DNA from: Rheum nobile
Taxonomy: Eukaryota; Streptophyta; Magnoliopsida; Caryophyllales; Polygonaceae
Assembly: GCA_027886185.1 (NCBI GenBank)
Contig: WOAB01000563.1
Span: forward strand, 372,001-436,000
Direction: 5' to 3'
Length of the DNA stretch: 64,000 nucleotides
Shown: positions 43,613 through 54,530 of the stretch, piece after piece
Layout: each line of letters opens with the position of its first letter
Numbering within the stretch: the stretch's first letter is position 1
Notes under the pieces: generated by a model
Databases searched by the model: none
The model's input: only the letters and a program-made list of their open reading frames with translations
Told to the model about the DNA's origin: nothing
Position numbers and translations under genes: made by a program

Positions 43613-43645
43613 GACCAGTCTAATTCTTTCCTCATCAAAAAAAAT

Positions 43646-43948
43646 ATATTTTATATATTTCGTATCGATACCAAATATTCAATGCAAATCCTCTATCTCC
43701 TGTCATAATATATACAAATTTCCAACAGCAAGCTCAAGGGGCAGCCGATACACCCAGGGGTCCCAAGCTCAATGTTCTCAAGCTTAACGTAAACAAGTTG
43801 AAGCGACAAATCCTTGAAAGCCTAGGCTTCTTCTGGATGGTTTGCGGAAGTTTGATCGAGCTGCCTACTTCCACAACAATTTGTGGCGCGCAATTCGATT
43901 GATCATGTCTATATTATGAAATTATTAAGATTAATATTGTTGATTAAG
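43646..43948. other. Short intergenic stretch
   Basis: It runs from the LINE target duplication to the TRIM. No gene is seen. Confidence 0.5.
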
Positions 43949-44467
43949 TGATAAAGTCCGGTGGGCCAATAAAGGGGTGATGTGTCAGTCCGTACGCACA
44001 TGCGCGTATAGGCCCAGCATATAAGTCCAGTGGGGTTCCATCCTAAAATCAATTGACAATAGGAGGAGTAGTCCACTAAGTTTATATACTAGGTTTTTTA
44101 GTCCTAACTTTCCGATGTGAGATGGGTTATTCTCCACACGTCCCCTCAAGTGGCAACTGGCCTGGCCCAGTTGGCACTTGACATCATGCCTTAAGGCCGG
44201 CAAGCCCGTTAGTGTCTTAAGGCCGACAAGCCCAATCAACCAGGAGTTCAAACCCAGACTGAACCGCTTTGATACCATGATAAAGTCCGGCGCGCCAATA
44301 AAGGGGTGACGTGTCAGTCCGTGCGCATATGCGCGTATAGGCCTAGAACATAAGCCCAGTAGGATTCCATCCTAAAACCAATTGACAATAGGAGGAGTAG
44401 TCCACTAAGTTTATATACTAGGCTTTTTAGTCCAAACTTTTCGATGTGGGATGGGTTATTCTCCACA
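43949..44467 (-). mobile_element. TRIM retrotransposon (519 bp)
   Basis: Two 190-bp LTRs (43949-44138 and 44278-44467) read on the minus strand TGTGGAGAATAACCC to GGACTTTATCA. The target duplication TTAAG is perfect (43944-43948 and 44468-44472). The 139-bp interior has a primer site TGGTATCAAAGC (minus, ending 44277), one base different from the usual iMet site, and a short purine tract. There is no coding capacity. The LTRs contain TCCCACATCG and the TATA-like TATATAAA. Confidence 0.92.
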
Positions 44468-44973
44468 TTAAGCGATTGGTTTGTGTGTTGTATTATGAGT
44501 GTGAAATGATGAGTGGTACGTATCTAATTCCTTTCTATACGACCATTGACTTAAAATCATCGGCGGCTCCTTATATCATGAATAATGAATTGAATGTATA
44601 CCTAATTTGTACTATATGTACATATATAGTATTTGTACATGTAAATTAGCTTGAATGTGAATAATTTTGCACTGGATGTGCATATAAAATTTTGGCCCGG
44701 AGAGAAAAAGTTTTGGCAAAAGAATTGGCCTGGAAAAAACGTTGATCGGTCACCAACGACGTGAATGTGCATGCAAATTGACATGAATGTGCATAGAGAT
44801 TTTTTGCTTAGAGATAAAATTTTGGTTCGAAAAATAATTGTTGATCGGTCACATGACCAAGCCAAACCATTTAAGGGATCATGTGCATGGCACATGGTCA
44901 CTTAAATGAAAGTTTAATCTCCACCCTTGAATGACAGCTCATCCAAGAGTTGATTTTTAATCTCGTTTTACAC

Positions 44974-45177
44974 CTTTTTTTTTTGTCATGATCGCCTGGT
45001 TCGATCGGATAGAGCCGCTCTACATCCAGATTGTGATACTGTTGGCACACGAAGTGGTAGACTCCTCCCAACATCAGTGTTTTCATACACGCCTCCAGTA
45101 GGAATTAAACTCGAGACCTCTGGATAGAACGCTTAAGGAAATCTAGTGTCAAACCACTAGACCAACTGAGTGTTGGT
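44974..45177 (-). mobile_element. tRNA-derived SINE
   Basis: A 14-bp target duplication, ATCTCGTTTTACAC, flanks it (44960-44973 and 45178-45191). On the minus strand it starts ACCAACACTCAG, then TTGGTCTAGTGG (pol III A box) and a weaker B-box-like GGTCTCGAGTTTAATTCC. It ends GATCATGACAAAAAAAA. Length is 204 bp. These are the hallmarks of a tRNA-derived SINE mobilised by LINE machinery. It is not a tRNA gene. Confidence 0.88.
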
Positions 45178-45191
45178 ATCTCGTTTTACAC

Positions 45192-45672
45192 ATGGGGCAT
45201 CATTCTCGTATGATCAAGCCCTTATTTTACAAATATGTCTAATTTATTTGCAAACATACCAACTTTTAATAACTTTTAATAGACAATGTTATATGAAAAA
45301 AAAAGGTAAAATAAAATTTGAATTTACCTTTTTTTTGTTGGAAAATTTAGTTTTAGAAATAAAAAAAAATTAACTTTTTACTGAACTTTAATCTAAACTG
45401 TAAACATACACATAACCCAAATCAAAATCTTCCGCCATTATATTGCTCCTCTTCCTTCTAAAACAAACTCATCTTTCGCCATAATCTTGCTCTCCTTCTA
45501 AAAAAATCCTGCCAATTTCAAAAGCAAAACACCATCGTCTTCCCTTTCATCTTCTCCAAAACTCTCAAAGAGACATTCCAGGAAATACATGTATGTCTAA
45601 AGTAATTTGATTTTAGATGACATGTTGTGTATACATGAGTTTTGACCCAATGACAACGATTACATACTTACG
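45192..45672. other. AT-rich intergenic DNA
   Basis: No gene is seen. There is a diffuse duplication of a TTCGCCAT-AT-TTGCTC-TCCTTCTAAAA phrase near 45430 and 45475. Confidence 0.5.
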
Positions 45673-46601
45673 GCCCGTTTGTTTTGAAAAAAGAAAGCCA
45701 TGGAAACGGATTGTTTACATTCCAGCCCATCAAAGATGTTTGGTTACCCAACTCAATTAAATGATTACGTTTGGGCCCTGTAATGGTTAAGGGATTTGAG
45801 CCCATTTTGTTTCCTTTGAAAAAATGACTCGTATACCCCCTTACACTTCTCATGTTTTCAAATGTGACTGAGTCATCTCTCACCTCTCTCCCGTCGCCAT
45901 GAACGAACTCGATTTCTCCTACACGTCTCTTGCGTTGGCTAAGTCTGAACGTTGTTCTCTCCCCGATCTCTCTCCTTCGAACTTTCGTGGTTGGTTGCCT
46001 CGTCGCGGCCTCTGCCGCATCTCTTAATTTAGTAGGCTCTCATGTGTTGGATTTATGTGATTTTTGGTGTGAATTATTCGTTGCGGTTGAAACCAATTGC
46101 AGTTTTGATAAATTACAAATCCATCGTTGCTTCGCAGGCTCCCAATTTTGCATAGGCTTTGAAATTGAAGCTATGAGTAATATGGTCAACGTTGCAGGAG
46201 TGTGTTTGACAAGGCCATAAAAGCAGCGTTTAGTGTTTTGGAAAAAATATGGGTGTTTGACAAATAGCGATAGAGGTAACTTTTAATATTTAATAGCGTT
46301 TGAAACACTATTTTTTTCAATGCTACTCTCATTAACGGTTCGATTTAAGCTAGTTTCAATCGCTCATTCCACCGCTACCGCTACCACTATGTCATCCGTT
46401 ATCGCTATCACTAGACATGCCAAACAGGGTCCTAGTAAGGCGGTGAGCAGTATAGTTTGTGATTATACTTCAAATCTGATTCCTTCCACTTGAAAGATCA
46501 ACCAAACATAATTCAGCAATAAGCATTTCTATTTCCTTTCCTCTCTTTAACCCTTACCTTTCTGTTTCCAATTTTTAGTCCAAAACCAAACGCCACCTTA
46601 A
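45673..46601. mobile_element. Possible MITE(s), possibly nested
   Basis: The left CGGCCCGTTTGTTTTGAAAA and the reversed right end GGTGGCGTTTGGTTTTGGAC resemble the imperfect ends of plant Harbinger or hAT MITEs, with TTA on both sides. A second pair, GTTTGACAAGGCC near 46204 and CCAAACAGGGTCC near 46419, may be a nested element. Ends are imperfect, so this is tentative. Confidence 0.3.
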
Positions 46602-47067
46602 TGTGTTTTATCTAATGACAAGAGTTGCAAAAGTAATCTATATCTATGGAAAAGTTGACATGTTGTCCAAATTAATGTCCCCAATTAAGAATTCCAAATT
46701 ATTTGATATCATGGTATTTTTATTAGAGTATATAAGCTAAAAAGTTATATAACTTAATGTCATTCTCAAATATGTACAATATATGAGAAATTAAAAATTC
46801 CAAATTCTTAAATTTAAAAATCATTTCATAATTGTATATCTTCATTTAGAGTATCTTATTAGACTATATAAGCTAGAAGTTATATGACTTAATGTCATAC
46901 TCAAATATAAATTAAGATAAAACACAACATTTTATCCACATCTACATACATCACAATAAAATTTACTCTTAAAATAAATATATATAAAATATTATCATAT
47001 TATACAAAAATAATGAAAAAACTTAAGCACGAGTATAACCGATCATTTAATCTAACTTAACTTACAT
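46602..47067. other. AT-rich DNA, no gene seen
   Basis: A phrase around TATATAAGCTA-AAGTTATAT-ACTTAATGTCAT occurs twice (about 46731 and 46865), a diverged direct repeat of about 130 bp. Confidence 0.5.
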
Positions 47068-47224
47068 GTACAAGGTAGTGGTTTTTTCTCGATTAATTAT
47101 TTGACTAATTAGGGTTTCCACTCTAAATCGTGAGTTCTATCGTTATTATTTTCTGCATTAATATTTTGCTGCACTTTTTGTTAGAACAAAACATTTGTTG
47201 CCTCAGACATAATACTAACGATCC
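47068..47224 (+). repeat. Decayed Sirevirus-type LTR end
   Basis: The sequence AGGTAGTGGTTTTTTCTCG, then TAATTAGGGTTTCCACTC, CGTGAGTTCTATCG and CTAACGATCCAAC, parallels the reverse complement of element C's LTR end, but with many changes. It is an old LTR fragment in plus orientation; the rest is not recognisable. Confidence 0.6.
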
Positions 47225-47614
47225 AACTTATTTGATGAAGTGTGCATACAACATTGCTATAGAGAAGGAGCAAACTTTCTTGTTTGCATCAATAAATTGC
47301 AGTACGTTAGATTTATAGAGACACTATTATATATAATTCCCTGCAACACAAGAGGGGTATCCGACAAACACCAACATCGAACTTCTTGAAGATCATGTTC
47401 ATAGATGATTTAGGTTTCCCTTCATTAGGAGGATAACCTAGTATTTTCGATCTCATTTAAAAAAAGATATAATTTGTTCACAAGCATATCTGAACTTGTT
47501 GCAGTTGGTATTACACGACTGCAGCAATGATGAAGACGTACTGGTTGAGGGTGATCTTAATGTTATGCTGACAAATATAAACTAATTTAGTACACTCTTG
47601 GCAAACTATACTTA

Positions 47615-47616
<2 letters not shown>

Positions 47617-47648
<32 letters not shown>
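47617..47648. repeat. (AT)n microsatellite
   Basis: A pure alternating AT run of about 32 bases. Confidence 0.9.
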
Positions 47649-47650
<2 letters not shown>

Positions 47651-47803
47651 AAAAAGTTTGAATGTAGAAACCAGTATATAACCAAAATTGAAATTCAGAA
47701 AAGATATAATGCAGGTTTTGGCGCGTAGGTGATTATAAAAAGCATACAATAATACATTATAATTAAATGAAGCATGCATGTTAAATAAAGGGTAGGTAGG
47801 TAG

Positions 47804-48671
47804 CTAGGGAAATGGGGTTTTGGAAATAGAGATGGTGAGCACACCATCCTTGTAAGTAGCCTTGACATGGTCGTGGTTAGCGTTGGATGGGAGGGTAAAC
47901 TTGCGCATGTACCTCGCTCTTCTTCTTTCAAGCCTCATCGCCTTCAAACCTTCTTCGCCTTGCACCTTCATCTTCTTCCTTTTTCCTGTCACGTGTAGAA
48001 CCCCATCTTCTACTTTCACCTGTACGTACGCGCGTATATATATGATCAACAATCCTAATTAATTTCTTTTACTAAATCCTTGACTTGTAAAAGAGACAAA
48101 TTAAACATCTAGCTGTGTATATTAATCTAATCAAACTCGTCAATTCAATTGGCGTTTGGTTGGGCGTAGAATCAAGAATTGGGTTATCGACTCCAAATTT
48201 GGCCTCCTAATTCCATACTAGGTTGGTTGATCTACTCAAAATAAACTCGGTTCGGATTTCAACCAAATTAAGCGCCACATAAATTGTATCAAAAAAGTTG
48301 TACGTGTCGATCTATCTGTGTGTCTTGTAGTCCTAAATGAAGATGATACGGGTTAATTATATATGTACCTTAATATTTTGGGTATCAACTCCAGGCATAT
48401 CAAGAATAAAGGAGTAGAATGTAGGGTGTTCGTAGATGTCTGCCGGAGTCCTCAGCATCCCTCCGCCGCCAGCATAGCCATCGTTGCCGCCGCCGCCACC
48501 ACCACCACCACCACCCTTCTTCTGTTTGCCTTTGTTACGTGGCTTCCTCTCTTCTTCCTCCCCTCCTACTCCATCTTGATTATAATCGGCCAAACCTCTT
48601 GATCTCTCCATTTCATTTGTCAACCCCTCCTCCATTTTGTTGTTGTGGGGATCCATCATAAGCAAATCCAT
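47804..48671 (-). CDS. Small heat-shock protein (172 aa, two exons)
   Basis: Exon 1 is 48671-48369 and exon 2 is 48019-47804, with a 349-bp intron (AAG|GTACAT ... CGTACAG|GTG, phase 0). The start is the first Met (MDLLMMDPHNNKMEEGL). Residues 1-70 are charged, then Gly-rich (ten Gly in a row, about 53-62). The alpha-crystallin domain spans about 74-165: TPADIYEHPTFYSFILDMPG, VKVEDGVLHVTGKRKK, YMRKFTLPSNAN, then YKDGVLTISI. The order, with TPAD and MRKF-LP-NAN, is closest to cytosolic class II or III plant sHSPs. It ends SKTPFP, without the usual C-terminal I-x-I extension that links dimers. The role would be an ATP-independent chaperone. No clear heat-shock element was seen in the 450 bp upstream. 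Confidence 0.85.
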
Positions 48672-48898
48672 GAAATAATTAAATGGCCGGAATGTGATAA
48701 GAGGTTATGAGGATTGGGAATGGTCTTCAATTTTTATCAACATTTGACATGGTCATGGTATTTCTGTCCAAATCTTGGGCGGTAGACGTGCTGGCTCAAA
48801 CACATTCACGTGACGTTTAAAAGAAAATTAAGTTTGAAATTTCCAGTATTTGTTTGCCAATCAAAGGAACAATTTGATTTCCATGTGTAGTTGGCGCG

Positions 48899-48912
48899 CA
48901 CACACACACACC
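48899..48912. repeat. (CA)n microsatellite
   Basis: A short run of CACACACACACACC upstream of the sHSP gene. Confidence 0.8.
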
Positions 48913-49028
48913 AAGTACTGTTGGTACTGTTGACATCAGCTTGATTTAGGCTGTACTTTGCTTGGTGGATTCGATCTATTATGATATACATGCTGTTGCC
49001 GTAATCCTAGAACCCGAAAATGCACGAG

Positions 49029-49049
49029 GGAAGGAAGGAAGGAAGGAAG
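49029..49049. repeat. (GGAA)n microsatellite
   Basis: Four to five GGAA units between the two host genes. Confidence 0.8.
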
Positions 49050-49160
49050 AAAGGCAATCTAAGATACATGCCTTGTAGATTTATACATTTTTGGGGCGGC
49101 CTAAGATGAGATGACTGAAATGATACGACGAGCAAACAGACATGTCCTCCCTCCCTGGGT

Positions 49161-52100
49161 TCAGTACTTCCTCTTTTGCTTGTACCTCGTAGAAGAGAGC
49201 AAGTAGAGGAGCAGATTGAGGAAGCTCAAGGCGGCAAGCAGCCAGAAGAAATAATCAAGATGGCCCTCGTTCAAGTTATTGGGTATCCAGCCGGCAGCAC
49301 TCACGACCGTCACCAGCAGCGAGCTCAAGTAGTTCCCGGCCGACATGGTGAGTAGAGCAAGAGCGCTCCCCAGACTGCGCATAGCATCCGGAGACTGGTC
49401 GTAGAAGAACTCCAGCTTCCCGATCAAGGTGAAAACCTCTGCCACTCCAATCAGCGAGTACTGCGGGATCTGCCACAGGATACTGAGCGGCACCGCCACC
49501 TGTTTGTCCAGTTCTCTTGCCAGTTGCAGGCGCTTGATCTCCACCAAAGCAGCAGACGCCATGGCCAGGATGGAGATGAAGAGCCCGATTCCAATCCTTT
49601 GTAGCTGCGAGAAGCCTCTTTCCTTTCCGGTGAACTTTCTAGCTACGGGAACCAGGACCTTGTCATAGACCGGAACACAGATAATGACGCTAATCACATT
49701 GAAGCAAGACAGGGAGGCTGCAGGAATGGTGAAGGCCCCGACTACTCTGTTCATTGCCATTCCTTGCTCCACAAATGTAGTCGGCATTTGGGAATATACA
49801 GTGGTGAACACGAGGAAGCCTGACCAGATGGGGAGAATACGGATCAAGATCTTCAGCTCCTCCACTTGGGTTACGGTGCACACCCTCCACGGGTTGGACA
49901 AACCCCCACATTTCCTTTCAGCATCTGTCACAATAGCCGCTTTGTCCAAGCACCTGCGCGTCAAATACTATAATCACGGACCTATAAGCAGTTGTGAGTT
50001 GTGACAGTAGCACAGATTGTTGCTCATTCAAACAAGGATCAAAAGTGTTTCAGTTACTAACTGAGCAATCCAGAAGGCCAAACCAGGATGTGCAAGTGAT
50101 TTAAGCATCCATTACATACATAATAGCAAGCAAAAGGAAGAAAAAACCTCGAGGAACGAAAAAAATGACAAGGGCTCTATCATATAGGTGCAAACGAGAG
50201 GCAAGATTGACAAGGGACCTAAAACCAAAGGTCTGCACAAGAAGAATCCAATTCCACCAGGGACAATCATGCACAACCACGTATATCGGCGAGGTCTTGT
50301 GCATGCTTTAAGCTGCCGCAGAGATGGTTAACTTTGGTTGAAATGACTATAAATACTTTTATGACATGAAAAACTACAAATGTAAGTAAGAAGAGATTAA
50401 ACTGATCAAATTTTGAAACAGTAAAACCAATAATATGAGAAGATCAAAGAATAGAGATATTACTTCAGTTCATCAGTGTGCTCCAGTTTTCGACTCCCTT
50501 TAATGGAAGAACCCTTATCTGAGGTTTCATACAAGAGAGTGCTGTCAAATGGGACATCCAATCTCCATTTCCTGAAAGAAGCAACCAAAACCTGGCACAT
50601 TCTTGTGATTGGGCTTCCTCCAGGTTTTTGAAATCTATATAAAGGTGTTCCACAGAAGAAACTTGCAATAGCAATTCCAATGAACAATGCTGGAATTCCA
50701 AAACCCAGTCCCCAACCAGCATTCTCTTGGATCCAAACAATACAAGTAGTCGACACCAGAGCACCGACATAGATAGAGAAGTAGAACCAGTTAAAAAAGG
50801 ATCCCTTCTTCACCCTTTCATGGGTATCAGTATCATCAAACTGATCAGCACCAAAAGACGAGACGCATGGCTTAATGCCTCCAGTCCCTAGTGCAATAAG
50901 ATAGAGTCCCAAAAAGAATACAGCATACTGCGGAAAAGACGCTGAAGGGCAAGCGGCTCCCACACATTCAGCAGGCCGGAAACTGGGAACCGCTGCAGAT
51001 AGAGTCAAAGTGCACATTCCCTAATTGCACAAGGATAGGAAATATTAACCCACAGAAACCTAAAAAGAGTTGAGAAAAGACAGGTACATTAATCATGTAG
51101 CTGTAGAAAACAACACAGTGCAAATTCACACACCATGTGAACACAAAAGAACATTAACCTATATCTCAGTTTGTACTTCATAGGTTATCTAAACCCCAAA
51201 AATAAAATTCTGATTAGAACAATGACATTAATTGTAGCTCAACTTGGTCCAGTAGCACATCATACATTTCAGGTTACGGGAAATGTGTCAGCAGATATCA
51301 TATGCGAACGCAAGTATAAATGAGAACTAACAAGGAGCCAAGGACACAGTGTTTACAATGAAATAGATTGTACTGAATACAGCAATGGTCCAATATCTTC
51401 CCCAATAGGCATCAGCAAAGAAGGCACCAACAAGGGGAGAAAGATAACATGTGCCAGACCATATGGTAGCGTTTCTTGCAGCAGCAACATTTCCTTCATG
51501 TAACTTTTTAGTGAGATAACTAACAAGGTTAGAAGCGATCCCGTAATAAGCAAGACGCTCACAACATTCATTGCCTGCATAGGTTGATTACACAAGTTAG
51601 AAGCACAAAATTAGCAGAGCAGCGCATTTCCGAAAAATGGACTTCTAACGTACCGAGAATGAAAGGACAAGCTCTCCAGTTTCCTGTATTTTCCTTCAAG
51701 ACTGGATTGCCCTTGATGTCAACAGATCCATCTCCTGTGTAGCGATCATCAACTTCACTCTGTTGAATAAGAAGTAACAAGTCATATGCTGGCGGTCACT
51801 CACAGTTTACGCAAATGCAGAGCCCAAGTTCTATCTAATTAGAGTCATCCTCTCTTGGCTATGTTTTTCATTGAATCACACGTGGCAGAACAACATCTAT
51901 CTATGCTACAAGTAAATTTGATTTCCCTATACCCTTGTATTGTGTTGTTGGATTTTTAACTGAATATTCACAACTATGAAGATTGTTACGGCACTGAAAT
52001 CTTCTATAATGACTGAAAAACTAAGAAAATTCAGCACAAGGGATATGAACATCATATGAAACATTGTTTTGCTTGTCAAGTCAACACACATCATAAATTC

Positions 52101-52615
52101 ATAAGAGTTGGAGAGTTCACATCAGCAGTTCCACTGCCAATTTCACAAAAAAACGTTGACCAATTCAAAAAAAGAAGACAAGGCTAAATAAGTAAATCCA
52201 TTGAAGTGAAAAATCCGAAGTCTAAGCAAGAGATGATAGAACTAATCACATACTGGGCAACTACTGTTAGCCCAAGAGGCAAGAACCAACGAATCATTTA
52301 ATTCTGAAGTTGAAATATATAAAACAAAAATGACCACCATTTAAAAGTGCAAACAACAAAAAAACCCTGAAATCTAGCTCAAAAGCTGACTATGAAAAGA
52401 AAGAAAAAGTCAAATTCAACAGCACGCACTGAAAACCAAGAGCTTGAACAAAAAACACACAAAAGCCCTAACTGTAAATTTCAATTCGCAAATTGGGAGA
52501 AGAAAATCGACGACAAAATGCTTGATTTATTGATGGGGACGGGATTTCTGAATACCGGGTTGAGATTGCTCTCCAATTGCGATGACTCGTCTCCAAAGTT
52601 ACGCATTAATCCCAT
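49161..52615 (-). CDS. NPF8-type peptide/nitrate transporter (577 aa, 5 exons)
   Basis: Exons: 52615-52556, 51759-51654, 51574-51357, 51020-50464 and 49953-49161. All junctions are GT-AG and the total is 1,734 nt in frame. The product is a 12-helix proton-coupled transporter of the NRT1/PTR (NPF) family. The proton-coupling ExxER motif is ECCER at residues 58-62. Other landmarks are YTGDGSVDIKGNPVL, GTGGIKPCVSSFGADQFDD, FFNWFYFSIYVGAL, KLEHTDELKCLDKAAI, TVTQVEELKILIRILPIW and FFYDQSPDAMRSLGSAL, all close to Arabidopsis PTR2/NPF8.3-type proteins as I recall them. The likely role is di/tripeptide uptake across plasma or vacuolar membrane; the substrate is inferred. No lesion is seen, so the gene looks intact. 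A LINE ends 92 bp upstream of its start codon. Confidence 0.93.
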
Positions 52616-52707
52616 CGCAAGAAATTAAGGAGCCGAAGAATTTGGGGAGAAATTTAGGGATTTGGGATTCCAAAATCAGGAAGGGAGATTAAACAAAAGG
52701 CAATTGC
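52616..52707 (-). promoter_or_regulatory. Remaining 5' leader of the NPF gene
   Basis: About 92 bp lie between the start codon and the LINE's poly(A). On the minus strand this is pyrimidine-rich, typical of a plant 5' UTR. Any native promoter further upstream is displaced by the LINE. Confidence 0.5.
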
Positions 52708-52919
52708 TTTTTTTGGTCGGAAACAGGCATTCCCGAAAATATTATTGAAAAAGGATGGACTACTTGGGAACAAGTCGGGGCGTAGTCCGATCCCTAACAT
52801 CTGTATTTAAAAAACTAAGGACATTCAAAGGGAGAGTGGACAATATAGTAAGGCCAAGCGGAAAAGACAGAACATAAGAAGCTATGTAGTCCGCTACAAA
52901 ATTGGCCTCATGATAGGTA

Positions 52920-53503
52920 TGACGGAATTAGATTAGCCAATTCCTACACAGAAAGCCCTGACATTGAAGCACCATGCTGGAGAGGGAGTGGTGATGACGG
53001 ATGGGCTTGCTGATGTGATTCACCGCAAGTTTGGAGTCGGCTTCGAGGATGACCTGTCAAAAACCCATATTCCAAGCAAGATGGAGACCATCAAGGATAC
53101 CCCAAAGCTCTGCCTTTGGGACCGTACACGAGCCTAGATTATGAGCAAACCCAGTCAGCCATTTTCCATCAGAGTCACAGATAGAGCCTCCTGCAGTAGC
53201 ATGCGTGCCATTGATAATTGTCCCGTCAGTGTTGAGTTTCACCCAACTCTCCGGCGGCCGAGTCCATTGGATGAGTTCCAGATCCTTTCTGGGATCCATT
53301 CCTTGTTGGGTGTGCAGCTTTGAGGCAACTCCATACTCTTGAACCATATCCTGGACGAACTTCTTCTTGTCGCCGCTCCATAGCTCCCCTTCAAAGACCT
53401 TTTTGTTTCTCCATTTCCATGTCCACCATAAAGCAGTAGCAAAGATGTCACTCCACCTAAGCCCACCTGCAATAGTATGAGAAGACAAAATATTAGAGCA
53501 CAA
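52920..53503 (-). pseudogene. LINE ORF2 RNase H (RVT_3)
   Basis: It contains WVKLNTDGTIINGTHATAGG (first Asp), VPKAELWGILDGLHLAW (Glu helix) and, after a stop at 53057, VILEADSKLAVNHI (Asp). The frame is broken at 53057 and decays after about 52930. Confidence 0.8.
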
Positions 53504-53557
53504 CCATGAAGCAAAAGGGGTATGAAAAAAGGTGGGATCCGACGTGCAGTGTTGCCA

Positions 53558-54530
53558 CTACACCCAAGCGGCTGCCACTATAGGGCAGTCACGAAAGAGA
53601 TGTTTAAGAGATTCATCATGTCCATTGCAGAAAACAAATAGCAGAGGGGGCAATATCTCGCCTAGCTCGTTCCATGTTTTGCAGAGGACACCGCCTTTCG
53701 ACGCCAACCAGATAAAATTTATGACTCTCTTAGTAGCACTAAGCCTCCAGATGGCACGGTGCAACGCATGATCAACAGAATGAGTCCTGCTATTTCCTCT
53801 AATAAGATCGTATCCTGACCTAACCGAATAATACCCATCAGGCGAATGATTCCAACTAATGTCGTCGAGATGATCAGGGTCAGGAGAGACTCCAGTAGCG
53901 GCTAGCTCAAGGAGAACAACGGTGGGAAGAAGGCCTCCAAGTACTTGCCAATCCCAACCCCTACCTTCACTCCAATAATCACTGACCAAATCCTCCTTCA
54001 TGTTCCCAATGTCAGCAACATCAACCTCGATTAACTTGTAGTCCATAAGCCAAATATCCGTCCAAAACTGGACCAATCGACCATTCCCAATGACCCATCT
54101 AGCACCCTTAGTGATGACAAGAGAGACCCCTTTCTTGATACCTCTCCAAATATGGGAAGAAGGCATACTGAAGTTAGTCGAACCCCTGATATACTTGCTC
54201 CTCAAAATATCAACCCAAAGCCCACCCTCCTCAAGCACAAATCTCCAACCCAACTTACCCAACATGGCAAGATTCAAATCTTCCATAGCTTTGATACCTA
54301 GCCACCTAAGTCTTTGGGTTTGGTTATCTCCTCCCAAGCCACTTTGTGTATGCGACGGTGTCCCTCCGAGCTACCCCAGATAAAGTTTCTGCAAATACGG
54401 TCAATGTGAAGGCAAATTGACTGGGGCAGGGGAACACTAGCCATAGAGTAGACTGGAAGGGAAGAGAGGATGACTTTAGTAAGCGTCACTCTACCAGTAA
54501 GGCTAAGGCAGTTACTTTTCTATCCTGATA
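53558..54530 (-). pseudogene. LINE ORF2 connection and zf-RVT region
   Basis: SLTGRVTLTKVILSSLPVY and GGDNQTQRLRWLGIKAMEDL, then LGWRFVLEEGGLWVDILRSK and RAIWRLSATKRVINFIWLAS, with the downstream zinc-binding-like part LCKTWNELGEILPPLLFVFC. This follows the order of plant L1 ORF2. Stops and a frame change occur near 54300 and 54520. Confidence 0.8.

Larger units (their letters stand above)
27054..43645 (+). mobile_element. L1-type LINE interrupted by three insertions
   Basis: A perfect 16-bp duplication, ATATTTTATATATTTC, occurs at 27038-27053 and at 43646-43661, the second copy directly after a short poly(A). Between them are a pyrimidine-rich 5' UTR, a DUF4283-type ORF1 with zinc knuckle (31296-33058), an unrecognised segment, and the C-terminal RNase H typical of plant L1 ORF2 (about 43120-43612). 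Removing the two hATs and Copia C leaves about 4.7 kb. Endonuclease and reverse transcriptase are not found, so the element is deleted or non-autonomous. Confidence 0.8.

Noticed and set aside
44974..45177. Possible tRNA gene (minus strand)
   Set aside because: A-box and B-box-like words are present, but no cloverleaf can be drawn. The poly(A) tail and 14-bp duplication show it is a SINE.
47130..47318. Short plus-strand ORF with hydrophobic start
   Set aside because: It overlaps a decayed LTR end and has no supporting signal.
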